A stretch of DNA of 64,000 nt from Nymphaea colorata (GCF_008831285.2 NC_045151.1:4523544-4587543); one strand, 5' to 3'; numbered from the stretch's first letter, positions 47,641 to 58,414 are shown. Translations and numbers: made by a program. Notes: generated from the sequence alone by a model not told the origin.

Positions 47641-47790
47641 TCATGCCCTCTTGTAGGATTGTCTAAAATAAATCTCTGAGGGGTTGATATATGGATTATG
47701 CAAGAGGGGATAAATGGTTTATGCCAAGAGGATAAATGGCTTATGCCAAGAGGGGATGATGCATCATGCCCTCTTGTAGGGTTGTTTAAA
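47636..47790. repeat. Local tandem repeats at the R border
   Basis: 'gcatcatgccctcttgtagg' occurs near 47,637 and again near 47,760. Between them 'gataaatgg.ttatgccaaga' occurs twice in a row. S1 and S2 have one copy of each, so these are S3-specific duplications. Confidence 0.7.
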
Positions 47791-48640
47791 TTAAATCTCT
47801 GACTTATTGTTACACCTGTCAGAGTTGTAGGAAGTGAGAAGGATTGCCGTAGCTGCTATCACATAAGTATTTCTTTCGAGATGCTTTCAATTATCTCAGA
47901 CTTTAGAAGATTTGAATCCTTGTTTACCTTATGCCTCAAATTTAAAGATCTCAAGCTGGAGGGGAGGGAGGTTGACTTGAGATCTATGATTTAATGTTTA
48001 CAAAACTATAGTATTGTCATTGTATCTTTTACACATAAGAATTTAGTTGCCTCAAAGGGCATAGCAAAACTGGTCGGGTTTGGGACTTGTGAAAATGCAG
48101 TTCTTTAGTTCGATTTACATGGGTATTATGAGTATGCGTCTTAAGTGATGAAAAGTGGCAGCTAAGTTGAAGGGTGCAGTTTTGCCATTGTTGATGCTGA
48201 TGTAGTTCATGACCCATAAGGCAGGGAGCATGGAGAGGTTTTTCAGCCTCTTTTCAGGATGGTAAGTTGCTAATTACCTCCCACACACTCAAACAAAACA
48301 TAAGATTTTCATTTAAAAAGAAAAAAAATCAATCATTCAAGCAAACCTCTCATTATGTGTAGGTGGACGGTTGTAAGTGCAGATTATGAACACCAGCCTT
48401 GGAGCTCAAATTGAAACGGGCAAACCAAAAAGTTATCAAGCTTGGATTATGAGTGGGCCATTAAAGACTCAGTGGGTTAAGTGCACCGGTATGTGCACAT
48501 AACACATATATGCCAAAAAGAAAACATGGTAGGGGTTGAGATATTGTGGAAATTATCCAAAAAAAATATTTTTTTAGTCCTTTAATTTATTTCAGTTTCT
48601 CTATCTCTATAAAAAGCCTTTTTATTAACCAGGAGTAATT
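47790..48640. repeat. Module R, copy 3
   Basis: Matches 5,400-6,270 and 33,920-34,780, with 'gaggggagggaggttgac' near 47,960. It is cut near 48,635 ('aaccaggagtaatttg') and joins directly to the text before the TIR exon. Module G and its leader are therefore deleted in S3. Confidence 0.58.
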
Positions 48641-49039
48641 TGCTCTTGAGGAAATTTTCTGCCAACCAAAATGTAAATGGAGGAATTAGAGGAAGCATGG
48701 AGGCAGGGGAAGGGGTGGAGCCATTAACTCCTTCACCATCTTCACCTAGAGTGGTGGATTAGAGTGGAGGAATTAGAGGAAGCATGGAGGCAGGGGAAGG
48801 GGTGAAGTGTTTCTTAGCTTCATTGGCGAAGACACCCGAAAGTGTTTCATTCGACATCTTTATGAGAGCCTCGAGGAGCGTGGTATTTCCACCTTCATAG
48901 ACAACAGAAAGTTGGAAAAGGGGCAGATGTCAAGAAACTGCTTCAATACATAGAGAGGTCCAAGATCTTTGTCCCCATCTTATCCAAACCCTTTGTAGAA
49001 TCAAAATGTCACTTGAAAGAGGTGACCAAAAGTGTGGAG
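48640..49039 (+). pseudogene. Decayed TIR exon of a TIR-NBS-LRR immune receptor, copy 3 (truncated)
   Basis: The most damaged of the three. The leader with TPSPSSP text starts at ATG 48,697 and ends in a stop. A duplication then repeats about 45 bases including the ATG ('attagaggaagcatggaggc' near 48,686 and 48,770). In the TIR frame there follow FLSFIGEDTRKCFIRHLYES and ISTFIDNRKLEKG, then a frameshift near 48,926. The WCLKE site has become C-H-L-K-E, so Trp and Cys are lost next to the Glu that aligns with the catalytic Glu. The exon stops at about 49,039 in 'gtggaggtcacaagg', where module M begins, so the last third of the domain is deleted. Confidence 0.82.
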
Positions 49040-50284
49040 GTCACAAGGTTTAACAGTTTTCTTTTTCTCTTAGGCATAACATGGTGAGACATATTTTCCT
49101 TGAAATATAAATCATAAATTGTTCACCTTTTAGAAAAATACATTTTTATAAGTAACAGCTCGTTAACCATGTAACGAAGTTAATAAATGTTTCATGATCA
49201 ATGCACGTAATATACACACAAGTACATTTATATCTATATAATACATATATATATATGTATATATATGTATATATTCCAAAATATTTTAGATATTGGATTC
49301 ATTTCTTTAATTTTTCATGGCAGTAAAAAACATAAAAGCTTTCAAGCTACTAAATGAGCTTAGAGTCTTTGATTGTAAATTATAAATTCTTCATGTAATG
49401 AAAACAAAAACACAAATAGACACCCACTCACATATATATATATGCATGTAGACATATATACAAAAAATATTATAGATATTGGTTTCATTTCTTTGATTTT
49501 TCATGACAGTAAAAAAACATAAAAGCTTTAAAGCTACTAAACAAGCTTAGAGTCTTCGACTTGTTAAAAACTAGAATTTTAACTAGCCAGATTTAATTAT
49601 ATATCAAAACACTGTTAATGTGTATACAAGTGTGTAAAACAATTATAAGAGTTATTTTTCTAATGAACAAGAAGAACATTTATAAAATAATTCATTTGAA
49701 CTGTACAAATTTCTTTGTATGAATTCTTTAACCCTTGTAGCCAATATATTGTGAACCTATAATTTTTAGTGATTTCAACGTTTGATTACCTGCAATCTAC
49801 ATAAATGTTATTTAATGAATCTCTTTTGTTTTTCTCTTTAATGTATATATTGGTAGGTATGAGATCCATAAACAATCATTTAGTTGTTGATATTTCCAAG
49901 ATGGATGGCTGAGAAATTTACCCAACCACATAAAAGTCTAAAGTTAATTTCTCTCTTGTTTAATTTTTTTAATCCTCCTGATGTTTCTTGTATTACTGAA
50001 ATCCTAACTTTTCTCGTTGTGAAACAGGCATAGAAGGAGCCATGATACATTGAGCCTGTGGACAATGAGAACTGAGTTATTGGCTGATTGATCGATTTAG
50101 TAGGGAGTTCACATGGTTACACATATTTTTTTTTCTTCAGTGTAAAATTGTAAATTATATATGATTCAGGTACTTCACAAGGGATGGCATAATTTTTTCA
50201 TAAAAATATTTTGAAAAAATTATTTTACAATTAACACATTGTTAACCATGCAACACAATTAATTAAATGTCTCATGATCAATGC

Positions 50285-50286
<2 letters not shown>
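49040..50286. repeat. Module M, several rounds, and P-right text (S3)
   Basis: Matches 8,480-9,990. M rounds end in AT-rich tracts near 49,243-49,272 and 49,433-49,456; P-like text lies at 49,560-49,880; a last M leads into the AT microsatellite. The reverse-strand 61-residue frame near 49,880 is repeat sequence. Confidence 0.55.

Positions 50287-50341
<55 letters not shown>
50287..50341. repeat. AT microsatellite, about 27 units
   Basis: Uninterrupted TA run at the end of an M module. Counterparts are 9,959-9,979 and 37,832-37,868. Confidence 0.94.
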
Positions 50342-50344
<3 letters not shown>

Positions 50345-50565
50345 GTGAGCCTTTTTTTTTCTCGCCAAAAATTGCAGTAAATCTCTTGAGCCTTTTCCAC
50401 CTCTGAAAAATGGTTTTGCATGAGTTGGAGAAAATTTGGAAAGTACATGTTGATGGTCTACTCAGTAAAGTAGACTAACTGAACACTGGTACATATCTGA
50501 TACTAATGACAATCTGTTGTATATCCTTCTCAGTCAGATCGAACGTCTTTATAAAGTTCTTAAAT

Positions 50566-51040
50566 ATGAGAATGGGGTATAGGAAGACAGTCAGTCAAGA
50601 TTACCCAAGCCTCCATGAGACAAGTAGACACAATGTCAGAACATTAGCAATCTCAGTCAATTGACAAGCTGAAATTGGAAAATAGGCAAGAAGTCAGAAG
50701 GCATGTAGATTAATTCTATCATCTGGTTCTTTTTGTAAGCAAAAGTACTGAATGTGACTGAAAGACACTGTTTCATTGCTATTGGAAACATGGAACAATC
50801 AGTACTTTTGCGTACAATTACAAATGAATTATACATACCTTGTTAACTATTGCTTCCTTTTCCATTTTCAGCTTTCCAATGGATTGAGAATGACCCACCA
50901 CACCACTGTCTTATTGCTAATGTTGTTACATTGTGTGTAGTTGCTTGTCTCATGGTGTCTTAGGTGCAGCTGGCTAACTGTCTTCCCAAGGTCCACATGA
51001 AGTGAAGCACAAAAGCCATGTTATTCCTCATTTGTTTTTC
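50566..51040. mobile_element. Foldback FB-A, copy 12 (centre reduced)
   Basis: S3 counterpart of copies 2 and 9, with the same left-arm loss. Arms contain 'agacagtcagtcaagattac' and 'ggctaactgtcttcccaag'. Confidence 0.74.
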
Positions 51041-52259
51041 ATATAACCTTATCATGTCTATCTCTCTCTTTACATTCTACTAAATCACATTTTTGAGAAG
51101 AAAAAACATTATATATATGCTCTAGCTAGTTTGCTAGTCCTTTAAACGTGTCCACGATTACTCCAAGTTCTTCAACAGCACCATGGACCAAGGCTTAATT
51201 TTTAGTCTTGTAATTTTATTATAATTCTGATATTATCCTTTTCTGGGATTTGACATAGAATTGATATTGTATGGACTTTTTCAAATTTTGATATTAATTT
51301 TCTCATTTTATTCACATTATTTAATGATATGAATCTCATCTAAGCCCATTGATCATTCATGAGATTTGCTCACCAACACTCAAAAATTCAAGCTAGGGCG
51401 GCGCATAATTAATCATGAGATTTTTCTTAAAGCAAAGGACCCTAAAATTTATTTCAAACAAATTAACATATGACAATGTTAAATTACATCTTCGAGAGTA
51501 TGCCGGTAGCCATGCGTTGAAACATTTCTTTTAAAAATCATACAAATGTCCACATGGTACGGATGGTGAAGGGAACCATTTCCATGTCCCAATCAATATG
51601 CAAGGGCGATATTGCTATGGAAGAATTTGATGGACATGGTTCCACGGAACGAAACAGAAGCATTTAGTTGCAGCCAATTCATTGAACATACATTTTGACG
51701 ATATAGGGGATGAAGCTAGCTATCTGCAAACATTTTCAGGAAACTCCATTCCTTAAGAGAAAAGGAAAGAGAGCGGATTGTTGTCCACACAAAATTTAAA
51801 GCTTATGAGCACTAGAGAGGAACAATAGGGAGGGCCAAATTAGGAAAAAGTCAGGTGAAATAGACACACCAATACCTTTCTCTCCCTCTCCTAAGGGAAG
51901 AAGATGATGGAGATTGACGTGAGCTGCTTATTTACCTGCTGCCAAGGTACGAGATACGTAATTTTAATTCAGTATTGGAGATGGATGGACCTGAATCAAT
52001 ATACGGGGCAGCTTCACAAGACCTGGGTGGCTGTCTGTTTATATATTCAGTGCTTCTTGGAAAAAAAAAATTGCTGCATGTTTGCTGCTACCCATGAAAA
52101 ATGAATTGATGAACTGCACAAAAACTAGGAGTCACTAGTCAGTGGAAGGTTGCAGGTGGTGATTATGAATGCCAACGTTTGTGCCCAAATTGAAACAATT
52201 GTGGATGTTGATAGTGGTGGACACATCATTAGACGTAGCAGGTGGAAGATTGCAGGGGA
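51041..52259. repeat. Module L, leader of the LINE fragment, copy C
   Basis: Starts after a very short AT tract (51,110-51,118), then 'gctctagctagtttgctag'. Carries the text missing from S1 and an extra piece near 52,155-52,195 that resembles module R ('gattatgaatgccaacgt'). Frames near 51,904 and 52,150 show no motif. Confidence 0.5.
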
Positions 52260-52660
52260 CAGCCACTGGTGTGGAAGCCACTATCTACCTCCTATTGACT
52301 TGGGATCTGATTGTTTGCCATGCTTAGAATATGTGTCGCCACATGGAAGAATAGCCTGGGTAAGAGTTGACGATCCATGGGCTTGCGCAAGCTGTGTATT
52401 TGCTCCTTATCATATTTAAGTAAAGGGAATCAGTTTGCAAGGCTTTGCAAACTAAAGCTGCAAGAGATGCATGGTTAAAGTCAGGTAGCCTCCTCAGACC
52501 CATCATACCATTCTCTTTGGAGAGGCAAAGGCGGGGCCATCTTACCTGATGGCTATTGCAGAAAATTTCTTTGTCTCTCTCAATGAAATTAGCACATGCC
52601 CACGCCCATTCAATTTTTTGAAGGATGGAAGGCAGGATCTTAAAGACAAGCCCCCAATAT
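52260..52660 (-). pseudogene. LINE reverse-transcriptase 3' fragment, copy C
   Basis: The best preserved of the three. The reverse-strand frame of 117 residues (52,324-52,677) contains PSILQKIEWAWACANFI, then RLCLSKENGMMGLRRLPDFN, then CKALQTDSLYLNMIRSKYTA and SMWRHIF. This fits the part after the RT palm of plant L1-type elements. No catalytic core is present. The copia element begins 26-27 bases beyond this fragment. Confidence 0.72.
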
Positions 52661-52681
52661 GGTCTCACATAAAACAAAGTT

Positions 52682-52686
52682 CTAGC
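52682..52686. repeat. Target-site duplication, left copy (CTAGC)
   Basis: CTAGC directly before the left LTR. The same five bases follow the right LTR at 57,607-57,611. The unoccupied paralogous site has a single CTAGC (40,005-40,009). Confidence 0.85.
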
Positions 52687-53077
52687 TATTAGGGAACCAA
52701 CTCATGCAATGAAGGATAGCCATAAGAGTAAGGCAAACAAATCTGTTGCCAAGAAATCCAAAGATGTTTCTGTAAAATCTGTTGTCAAGAAATCAGAAGA
52801 TGCTGGCGTAAATTCAAAAGAAAAAAAATTCATCCAAATATGTTTTTCTAAGGAAAGAGATAAAATAGGCATCACAAGTGGAGGCAATTTCTTGAATGTA
52901 ATTGATTGTAAAAATCAACTCCATCATTTTAGGAGTTCAAGTTGTACATAATATTCTTCAAATAAAGGAACCTCTATCTCTAATTACAAAGTTGAGAAGA
53001 AGGATTGAGATGATTGGGGTCATAGGTGATTTCAGCAACAAGCCTCTTAATTGTTTTCTTTGTTAATTTTTCTAGTT
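52687..53077 (+). repeat. Left LTR of the copia element
   Basis: Begins TATTAG (the right LTR has TGTTAG, so the terminal TG is mutated here) and ends just before the primer-binding site. It aligns with 57,217-57,606. It holds an internal direct repeat of about 36 bp ('tctgttgccaagaaatc' and 'tctgttgtcaagaaatc'). A Lys/Ser-rich frame of 80 residues from 52,709 lies in the LTR and is not a known copia product. Confidence 0.88.
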
Positions 53078-53089
53078 TGGTATCAAAGC
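53078..53089 (+). promoter_or_regulatory. Primer-binding site, initiator tRNA-Met type
   Basis: TGGTATCAAAGC directly after the left LTR. It differs by one base from TGGTATCAGAGC, the usual site complementary to the 3' end of plant initiator tRNA-Met. Confidence 0.85.
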
Positions 53090-53126
53090 TTCACGGTTGA
53101 TCATCTGGCTTCATCTATTGGCATCT

Positions 53127-53990
53127 ATGGCAGCATCTTCTTCACCGTCTACCTATTCAATGTCGAACAGATTTCTGAGCACCAACTTCAACTTTAACCA
53201 GGTGCCATCAAAATATTCTTAGTTTCTCTCATTCAAACTTACAGTAGATACTTATATGCTTTGTGCTGCTCAATTCAAACCCATCCTGATTACTTATGGG
53301 CAGGGTTATATTGATGGAACGAGCCACTGTCTGTCAAAAACTGTTGGAAACTGTGATGTTGTTAATTCCGATTACATCTTATGGTTGAAGCATGATCAGC
53401 TTGTTTTGAATTGGATTATTACCTCATTGATGAAAATGTCTTGAGTCAAGATATTGGTTTGGAAACTGAATATGAAGTCTAGTCATCCTTAAAGAAATCA
53501 TATGATTCACATTCTTGTTCATGCATAATTCATCTTAGAGGCCAACTTTAGGATCAGAAAAAGGGAGACGAGATAGTGGTTTTGAATATGCAAAATCTAT
53601 TGCACAACTATTGTCCCCAAACCTATTGATGTGGATTATCTTGTCATGCATTTATTGAAAGGATTGCCAAATGAGTATCATGCCTTGAGGGTTTCAATGG
53701 AGACCCGATCTACATCTGTGACATTCGAAGAGCTTCATGGTCTACTCTTGACTAAAAAACGTAACATAATAGAAAGGTTTGGTGTTGAATCCGATCAGCT
53801 GAATGCTTCTATTAATTTGACAAACAAGACTAATTTCACTTCTCAAAATCAAAATCATGGAGTATAACTTTATCATGATGGAAGAGAAAATCATTGCAAT
53901 TTTTGAAGTCATGGAGGCAGATCTCAAAATGATAGACCTCGTGTCACTTGTCAAATCTGTGAAAAACCTAGGCATTGTACATGCACCTGC
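53127..53990 (+). pseudogene. copia gag region (broken)
   Basis: Gag forms the particle that packages the element RNA. ATG at 53,127 opens a Ser-rich N-terminus, but TAG at 53,220 ends it. Further on, YILWLKHDQLVLNWI (from about 53,370) and YLVMHLLKGLPNEYHAL (from about 53,634) are typical of the copia gag polypeptide. A zinc knuckle C-X2-C-X4-H-X4-C is intact at 53,949-53,990. The first ATG, the 53,631 segment and the knuckle share one frame, so stops in that frame contribute much of the damage. Confidence 0.82.
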
Positions 53991-54084
53991 TATCAACTTG
54001 TCTCCTATGCTCAAAACAATCCTCCATTGGCACCGAAAGCATATCATGTGGCCCCTCACCAGAGATCCACCAATGGTCAAAACT

Positions 54085-54350
54085 AGTATCCAAATTACAG
54101 GGCATTGCATCATGTTACCAGTGACTTGAACAATTTATCTTTGCACTCTGAATGTCAAGGCGACAATAGTGTTCATATTGGAGATAGATCAAGTCTGGCT
54201 ATTAACCATATTGGTTCTACTGTTTTTGACAGATTTGTCATGAGTGATATTTTCCATCTGGCTGACATTTCTATGAACCTCATGTCAGTCCACAAATTAA
54301 CTGAAGACAATAATAGTCTTCGAATTTCACCCCTCTTGTTGTTATTTTAA
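54085..54350 (+). pseudogene. copia protease region (active site lost)
   Basis: Retropepsin-type aspartic protease that would cut the polyprotein. In the frame of gag the text reads N-Y-R-A-L-H-H-V-T-S-D near 54,093-54,125. The family has D-S-G-A-T/S-x-H-V-T here, so the catalytic Asp is now Asn and the DSG turn is destroyed. The following 'LADISMNLMSVHKL' (from about 54,258) fits the end of the domain. Confidence 0.75.
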
Positions 54351-54399
54351 GGATCTTACCTCAAAGAAAGTGCTGCTCCAAGGATGAAGTGAGGAAGGT

Positions 54400-55200
54400 T
54401 TATACAAGTTGATGCTGAACAAGAAAAAGCATATCATCTTTACCACTAGAGATGTTGGCATCAAGGACGCGGTTGACACTTGGCATAGATGCTTTGCCCA
54501 TCCCTCCTTAAAAACTATTAGAACATATTGAATAATTTTAGTTTGCCTTATCATGATTTTCTGCAACATGACTTATCATAATTGTGATATTTTCCATGTG
54601 GCTTATCATAATTGTGAAGTCTGTCAAAAGGGTAAGAGTCACGTCTACCCTTTAACAAGACTTCTACATCAGCGCATGGATTCTTAAATATTGTTTATTT
54701 TGATGTTTGGGGCCCTAACCCCATGACTAGTATTCATGGATATTGATACTATGCTTTATTTGTTGATGCCTATTCAAAATATTCTTGGATATATCTTCTC
54801 AAGAACAAATCAGACTTACATGAAATTTTTGAAAAGTTTAAATTGTATCCTAAGCTTGCTACAGGTGTAAAAAAATTAAAATTCTGCTTTCAGATTGGGG
54901 TGGGCAATATGAAGGTCTCACTGGTTTTCTTGAATCAAATGAAATTGGACATAAGATTTATTGTCCTCACACTTCAAAACAAAATGGGGCAGTTGGGAGA
55001 CCGCACTGCCATGTTGTTGAAATAGGTCTCACTATGTTGGCCGATAAAAGTATTGGTCTTATGCTTTTCACATGGCTACAAACCTTGTAAAGAGAGTTTC
55101 CACCAAAAATCTTGGAGGACTTAGCCTGTTTGAAGTTATGTTCAAAACCAAACTAGATTACAATTTTAAAAAAATTTTGGATGCACGTGTGTAAAATATT
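54400..55200 (+). pseudogene. copia integrase region (broken)
   Basis: Inserts the cDNA into the host genome. The GAG-pre-integrase motif W-H-R-C-F-A-H-P-S lies near 54,480-54,508. The zinc-binding C-E-V-C is at 54,613. The first catalytic Asp (D-V-W-G-P) is at 54,702. The second (D-W-G-G-Q-Y) is at 54,893 in a different frame. At Q-N-G-A-V-G-R near 54,980-55,000 Gly replaces the expected catalytic Glu. Several stops and frame changes interrupt it. Confidence 0.78.
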
Positions 55201-55739
55201 TCAAGGTTATGCTCCAAAGCATCATGGGTATTTTTGCCTCAATCTCAAAATAGGAAGTGTCTTTATATCGCTCCATGTTATTTTTAATGAAAGTTGCTTC
55301 CCTTTCAATCAAAATGAAGAGAGACATGTTAAGGAAAATTGCAGAAAGGAAAGCCATGACAATCAAATTGTCATTATTCAATATCCATTCTCTCAAAATG
55401 GTACTAATGAAAATATTGAGAGAGCGCATGATCCTCCTACTTATGTTAATTGATGTAGTGGCCAAGGTGAGAATCCAGATCAAAGTATGGCTCACCAAGG
55501 TGAGAATGCAGATGAAAGAATGACTCCTTCATCCCAGCGTGATGGACATTACTCTCTTCAGGGTAATGCACCCATTCTCATAAGAACTCACCATATGACA
55601 ACTAGATTCCAAGATGGCATGTTGAAACCAAAGGTTTACTCAACAAAACATTCTCTTCCACAATTGTTTTTAGCCAAGCTCTCTTAGGATAGAGAAAATA
55701 TATTGTTTCAATAAGCAAGGAAGGATCCAAATTGCATCC

Positions 55740-56650
55740 ATGCTATGAGAAGTGAAATTACTGCCTTAAAGAAAAATCATACTTGGACTCTTGTTCCTCG
55801 TTCAGATGAGCAACATATTGTGGACTGCAAATGAGTTTGTAATATAAAGCGCAAAGCAAATGGAAGTCTAGAAAGGTACAAATCAAGGTTGGTTGCGAAA
55901 GGATATAGCTAGCAAGAAGGAATAGATTATTTCAAGACTTTTAATCTTGTGTTGATACCAACCACAATTAAAACTGTTATTTCTCTTGCTATCACACAAG
56001 ATTGGTACATAAGGCTGGTTGACATACAAAATGCTTTCCTCCATGGACATATTAATGAGAATTTTTATATGGATCAACCACAAGGATTTGAAAATCCAAA
56101 ATTTCCAAACTATGTTTCCAAGCTACAATGGGCTCTCTACAGGCTCAAGAAAGCACCACGAGCATGGTTTTCTAGAGATAGTTTTTTTCTTCGGCAAATG
56201 GGATTTCTCTCTTCATTTTAAAACAAGAGAATTCTATGGTTTATATTCTTATATATGTAGATGATATCATTATTACTGGGAATTGCTCCAAGACAAGCGC
56301 GAAAACTTATACATAGGCTTGGACAAGAATTCTCCTTAAAAGACCTTGGAAACTACAACTTTTTTTTGGGCATTTAAGTTGAAAAATATAAGCAAGAAAT
56401 TCTATTATCCCGATGAAAGTATATTGAAGATTTATTAAAAAGAACAAAATTACTTGATGCCAAAATTGTCAACCGTCTCATGGCTGTCTCTCCACCACTG
56501 CATACCCACTCTAGCATAGTCTTTCAAGACCCAAGTATCTATAGAAGCATTGTGGGAGCATTTCAGTACGCTACTCTTACTAGACCTGATGTCTCCTTTG
56601 CAGTAAACAAAGTCTGTCAATTCATGCATGCCCTGATTAATGAGCATTAG
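55740..56650 (+). pseudogene. copia reverse transcriptase region (broken)
   Basis: Copies element RNA into DNA. Recognisable parts are SEITALKKNHTWTLVP (from about 55,752), VAKGY near 55,895, and LVDIQNAFLHGHINENFYMD (from about 56,015), which holds the first catalytic Asp. The Y-V-D-D active site is at 56,254-56,265, in a different frame from the preceding segment. L-K-D-L-G near 56,338 and TRPDVSFAVNKVCQFM near 56,580 mark the thumb and connection. In-frame stops are frequent. Confidence 0.85.
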
Positions 56651-56739
56651 AAAGCAGTCCAAGAATGCTATGGTACTTAGAGGGAACTATTGATTATGGA
56701 ATTTTTTATATGAAGAAGTCAAGATTATTCCATAAATGC

Positions 56740-57190
56740 ATATTCTGATGCAGACTGGGGAGGAGATCCGAATTATTGGAAGTCCACTACAAGATATGTT
56801 GTTTTCATTGGACCAAATCTTCTATCTTGGAGTGCGAAAAAGCAATCCACGGTTTTGAGGTCTAGTGCAGAATTTGAAAATCGTGCCCTGGTAAATACTG
56901 TTACAAAAATAACTTGACTAAAATACCTACTCAAAGAGCTTGATGTACCCAATTGTGGAACACCAAATATATGGTGCTACAATATTGGAGCCACTTGCGT
57001 TGCATCACATCCAGTGTTTCATAACAAAAGCAAATACATAGAGATAGACCTACATTTTGTTCGAGATAAAGTTGCAAAGAAGGAACTCACAGTTAGCTAC
57101 ATTTCTACTTGAGATCAGATTGCAGATATATTCACTAAGCACTTAGCCAAAGTTCATCATGCTTTCATTCGCACGAAGCTAAAAGTTGAA
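56740..57190 (+). pseudogene. copia RNase H region (broken)
   Basis: Degrades the RNA strand of the hybrid. Y-S-D-A-D-W-G-G at 56,741-56,764 and S-S-A-E-F-E-N at 56,861-56,881 keep the first two acidic residues. At 56,978-56,980 Tyr replaces the Asp of the usual C-D-N motif, so the active site is incomplete. HNKSKYIEIDLHFVRDKV follows near 57,020-57,075, and D-I-F-T-K near 57,125 is the typical copia C-terminus. Confidence 0.82.
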
Positions 57191-57206
57191 AACTGTGCGT
57201 TGATCT

Positions 57207-57216
57207 TGAGGAAGGC
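57207..57216 (+). promoter_or_regulatory. Polypurine tract
   Basis: Purine-rich GAGGAAGG directly before the right LTR, the expected primer for plus-strand synthesis. Confidence 0.7.
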
Positions 57217-57606
57217 TGTTAGAGAACCAACTCATGAGGTGAAGGATGGCCCTAAGAATAAGGTAAACAAATCTATTGGCAAGAAATCAAAGGATGTTGC
57301 AGTAAAATCTATTGCCAAGAAATCAAAGGATGCTGATTAAATTTAGAAAAAAAGAATATCATCCAAATCTCTTGATCTCAGGAAAGAGATAAAATAGGCA
57401 TCACAAGTGGACGTGATTCCTTGAATGAAATTAATTGTAAAAATCAACTCCATCATTTTGAGAGTTCAAGTTGTAATTAATATTCTTTAAATAGTGGAAC
57501 CACTATCTCTTGTTACCAAGTTCAAAGGAGAATAGGAAGAATTGAGGATCTAGGTGATTTCAGCACCAAACCTCGTTAATTGTTTTCTTCGTTCATTTTT
57601 CTATTA
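57217..57606 (+). repeat. Right LTR of the copia element
   Basis: Begins TGTTAGAGAACC, so the canonical TG is kept here, and ends before the right CTAGC. It aligns with the left LTR throughout and also carries the internal direct repeat. Confidence 0.88.
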
Positions 57607-57611
57607 CTAGC
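57607..57611. repeat. Target-site duplication, right copy (CTAGC)
   Basis: CTAGC directly after the right LTR, then 'gacccatcactcttggg', which continues the unoccupied site seen at 40,010. Confidence 0.85.
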
Positions 57612-58300
57612 GACCCATCACTCTTGGGAAACATGCCTTTCTTGTCTTAGGTTCTAGGTGAACAACTCTAAATCTAAAATTTTAGATTGTGACACAAATA
57701 TGAATATTAATCTAAAATTTCCGCTACTGATATCAAATACATTGTGACAGAAGCTTGTTTACTTATGCATATAGATTCCAAATTTGAATCATCTGCTGCA
57801 CTAGTGCTAGAACCATATCACCTATTGTGTAAGTCTATGTCATATTCATTTTTAAATGATGTCGGAAGTTAGGGGTTTTTTGGCCAACTCTATTCTCTCA
57901 AATAAAGCACAAGCATATGTTAGGAAAACTTAGATGCAACTATTTGAAATTTGGAAAGTACAATTGGTAGGGGTAAATGATAAGTTGCCTTTGATGTAAA
58001 CAATAATATTGAAACCTAAAATTACCATTCTTGTCATGCTTGCATCAAAAATGTCTACAACAATATTGAAACCTAAAATTTCCATTCTTGTTTTTTATAC
58101 ATCGAAACTTGAGCTTTTTTTACTTTTGCATATGATGTTGGCTGAATCATTATTTTCCAATATCTTTCTGCTCATATATATTTCTTCTATAAATTTGATT
58201 GTTGAAGTTGGACAAATCCAAGTATCATACAGAGCTTGCAAATGTATTGTACCAGTGGCAGATTCAAGGGGGGCTGGTAGGGCCTTGTAATTTTCTAAAG
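57612..58300. repeat. Module X, copy 12
   Basis: Resumes the superunit after the copia insertion. Full X order with two direct repeats near 58,000-58,100. Ends in a truncated MITE end ('gggctggtagggccttg'). The 93-residue frame here is X sequence. Confidence 0.62.
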
Positions 58301-58414
58301 GAATTCATTTATTGATTAATTAATTTTTAATATTAGAAGTTTTTGTTGTTGTTTAATGATTACAATTCATTTTCTACTTGATAAGAGATTATAATTTAAG
58401 AAGTGATCCTAGTT

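Larger units (their letters stand above)
52687..57606 (+). mobile_element. Ty1/copia LTR retrotransposon, decayed
   Basis: About 4.9 kb, with domain order gag, protease, integrase, reverse transcriptase, RNase H, as in Ty1/copia. Both LTRs, the primer-binding site, the polypurine tract and the 5-bp target duplication are recognisable. The coding part is broken by stops and several frame changes, and key residues are lost in protease, integrase and RNase H. It cannot move by itself. The two LTRs differ, by eye, at roughly one base in seven or eight, so the insertion is not recent. Confidence 0.92.

Noticed and set aside
52709-52951. Lys/Ser-rich frame of 80 residues
   Set aside because: It lies in the left LTR of the copia element, and its counterpart in the right LTR is interrupted.
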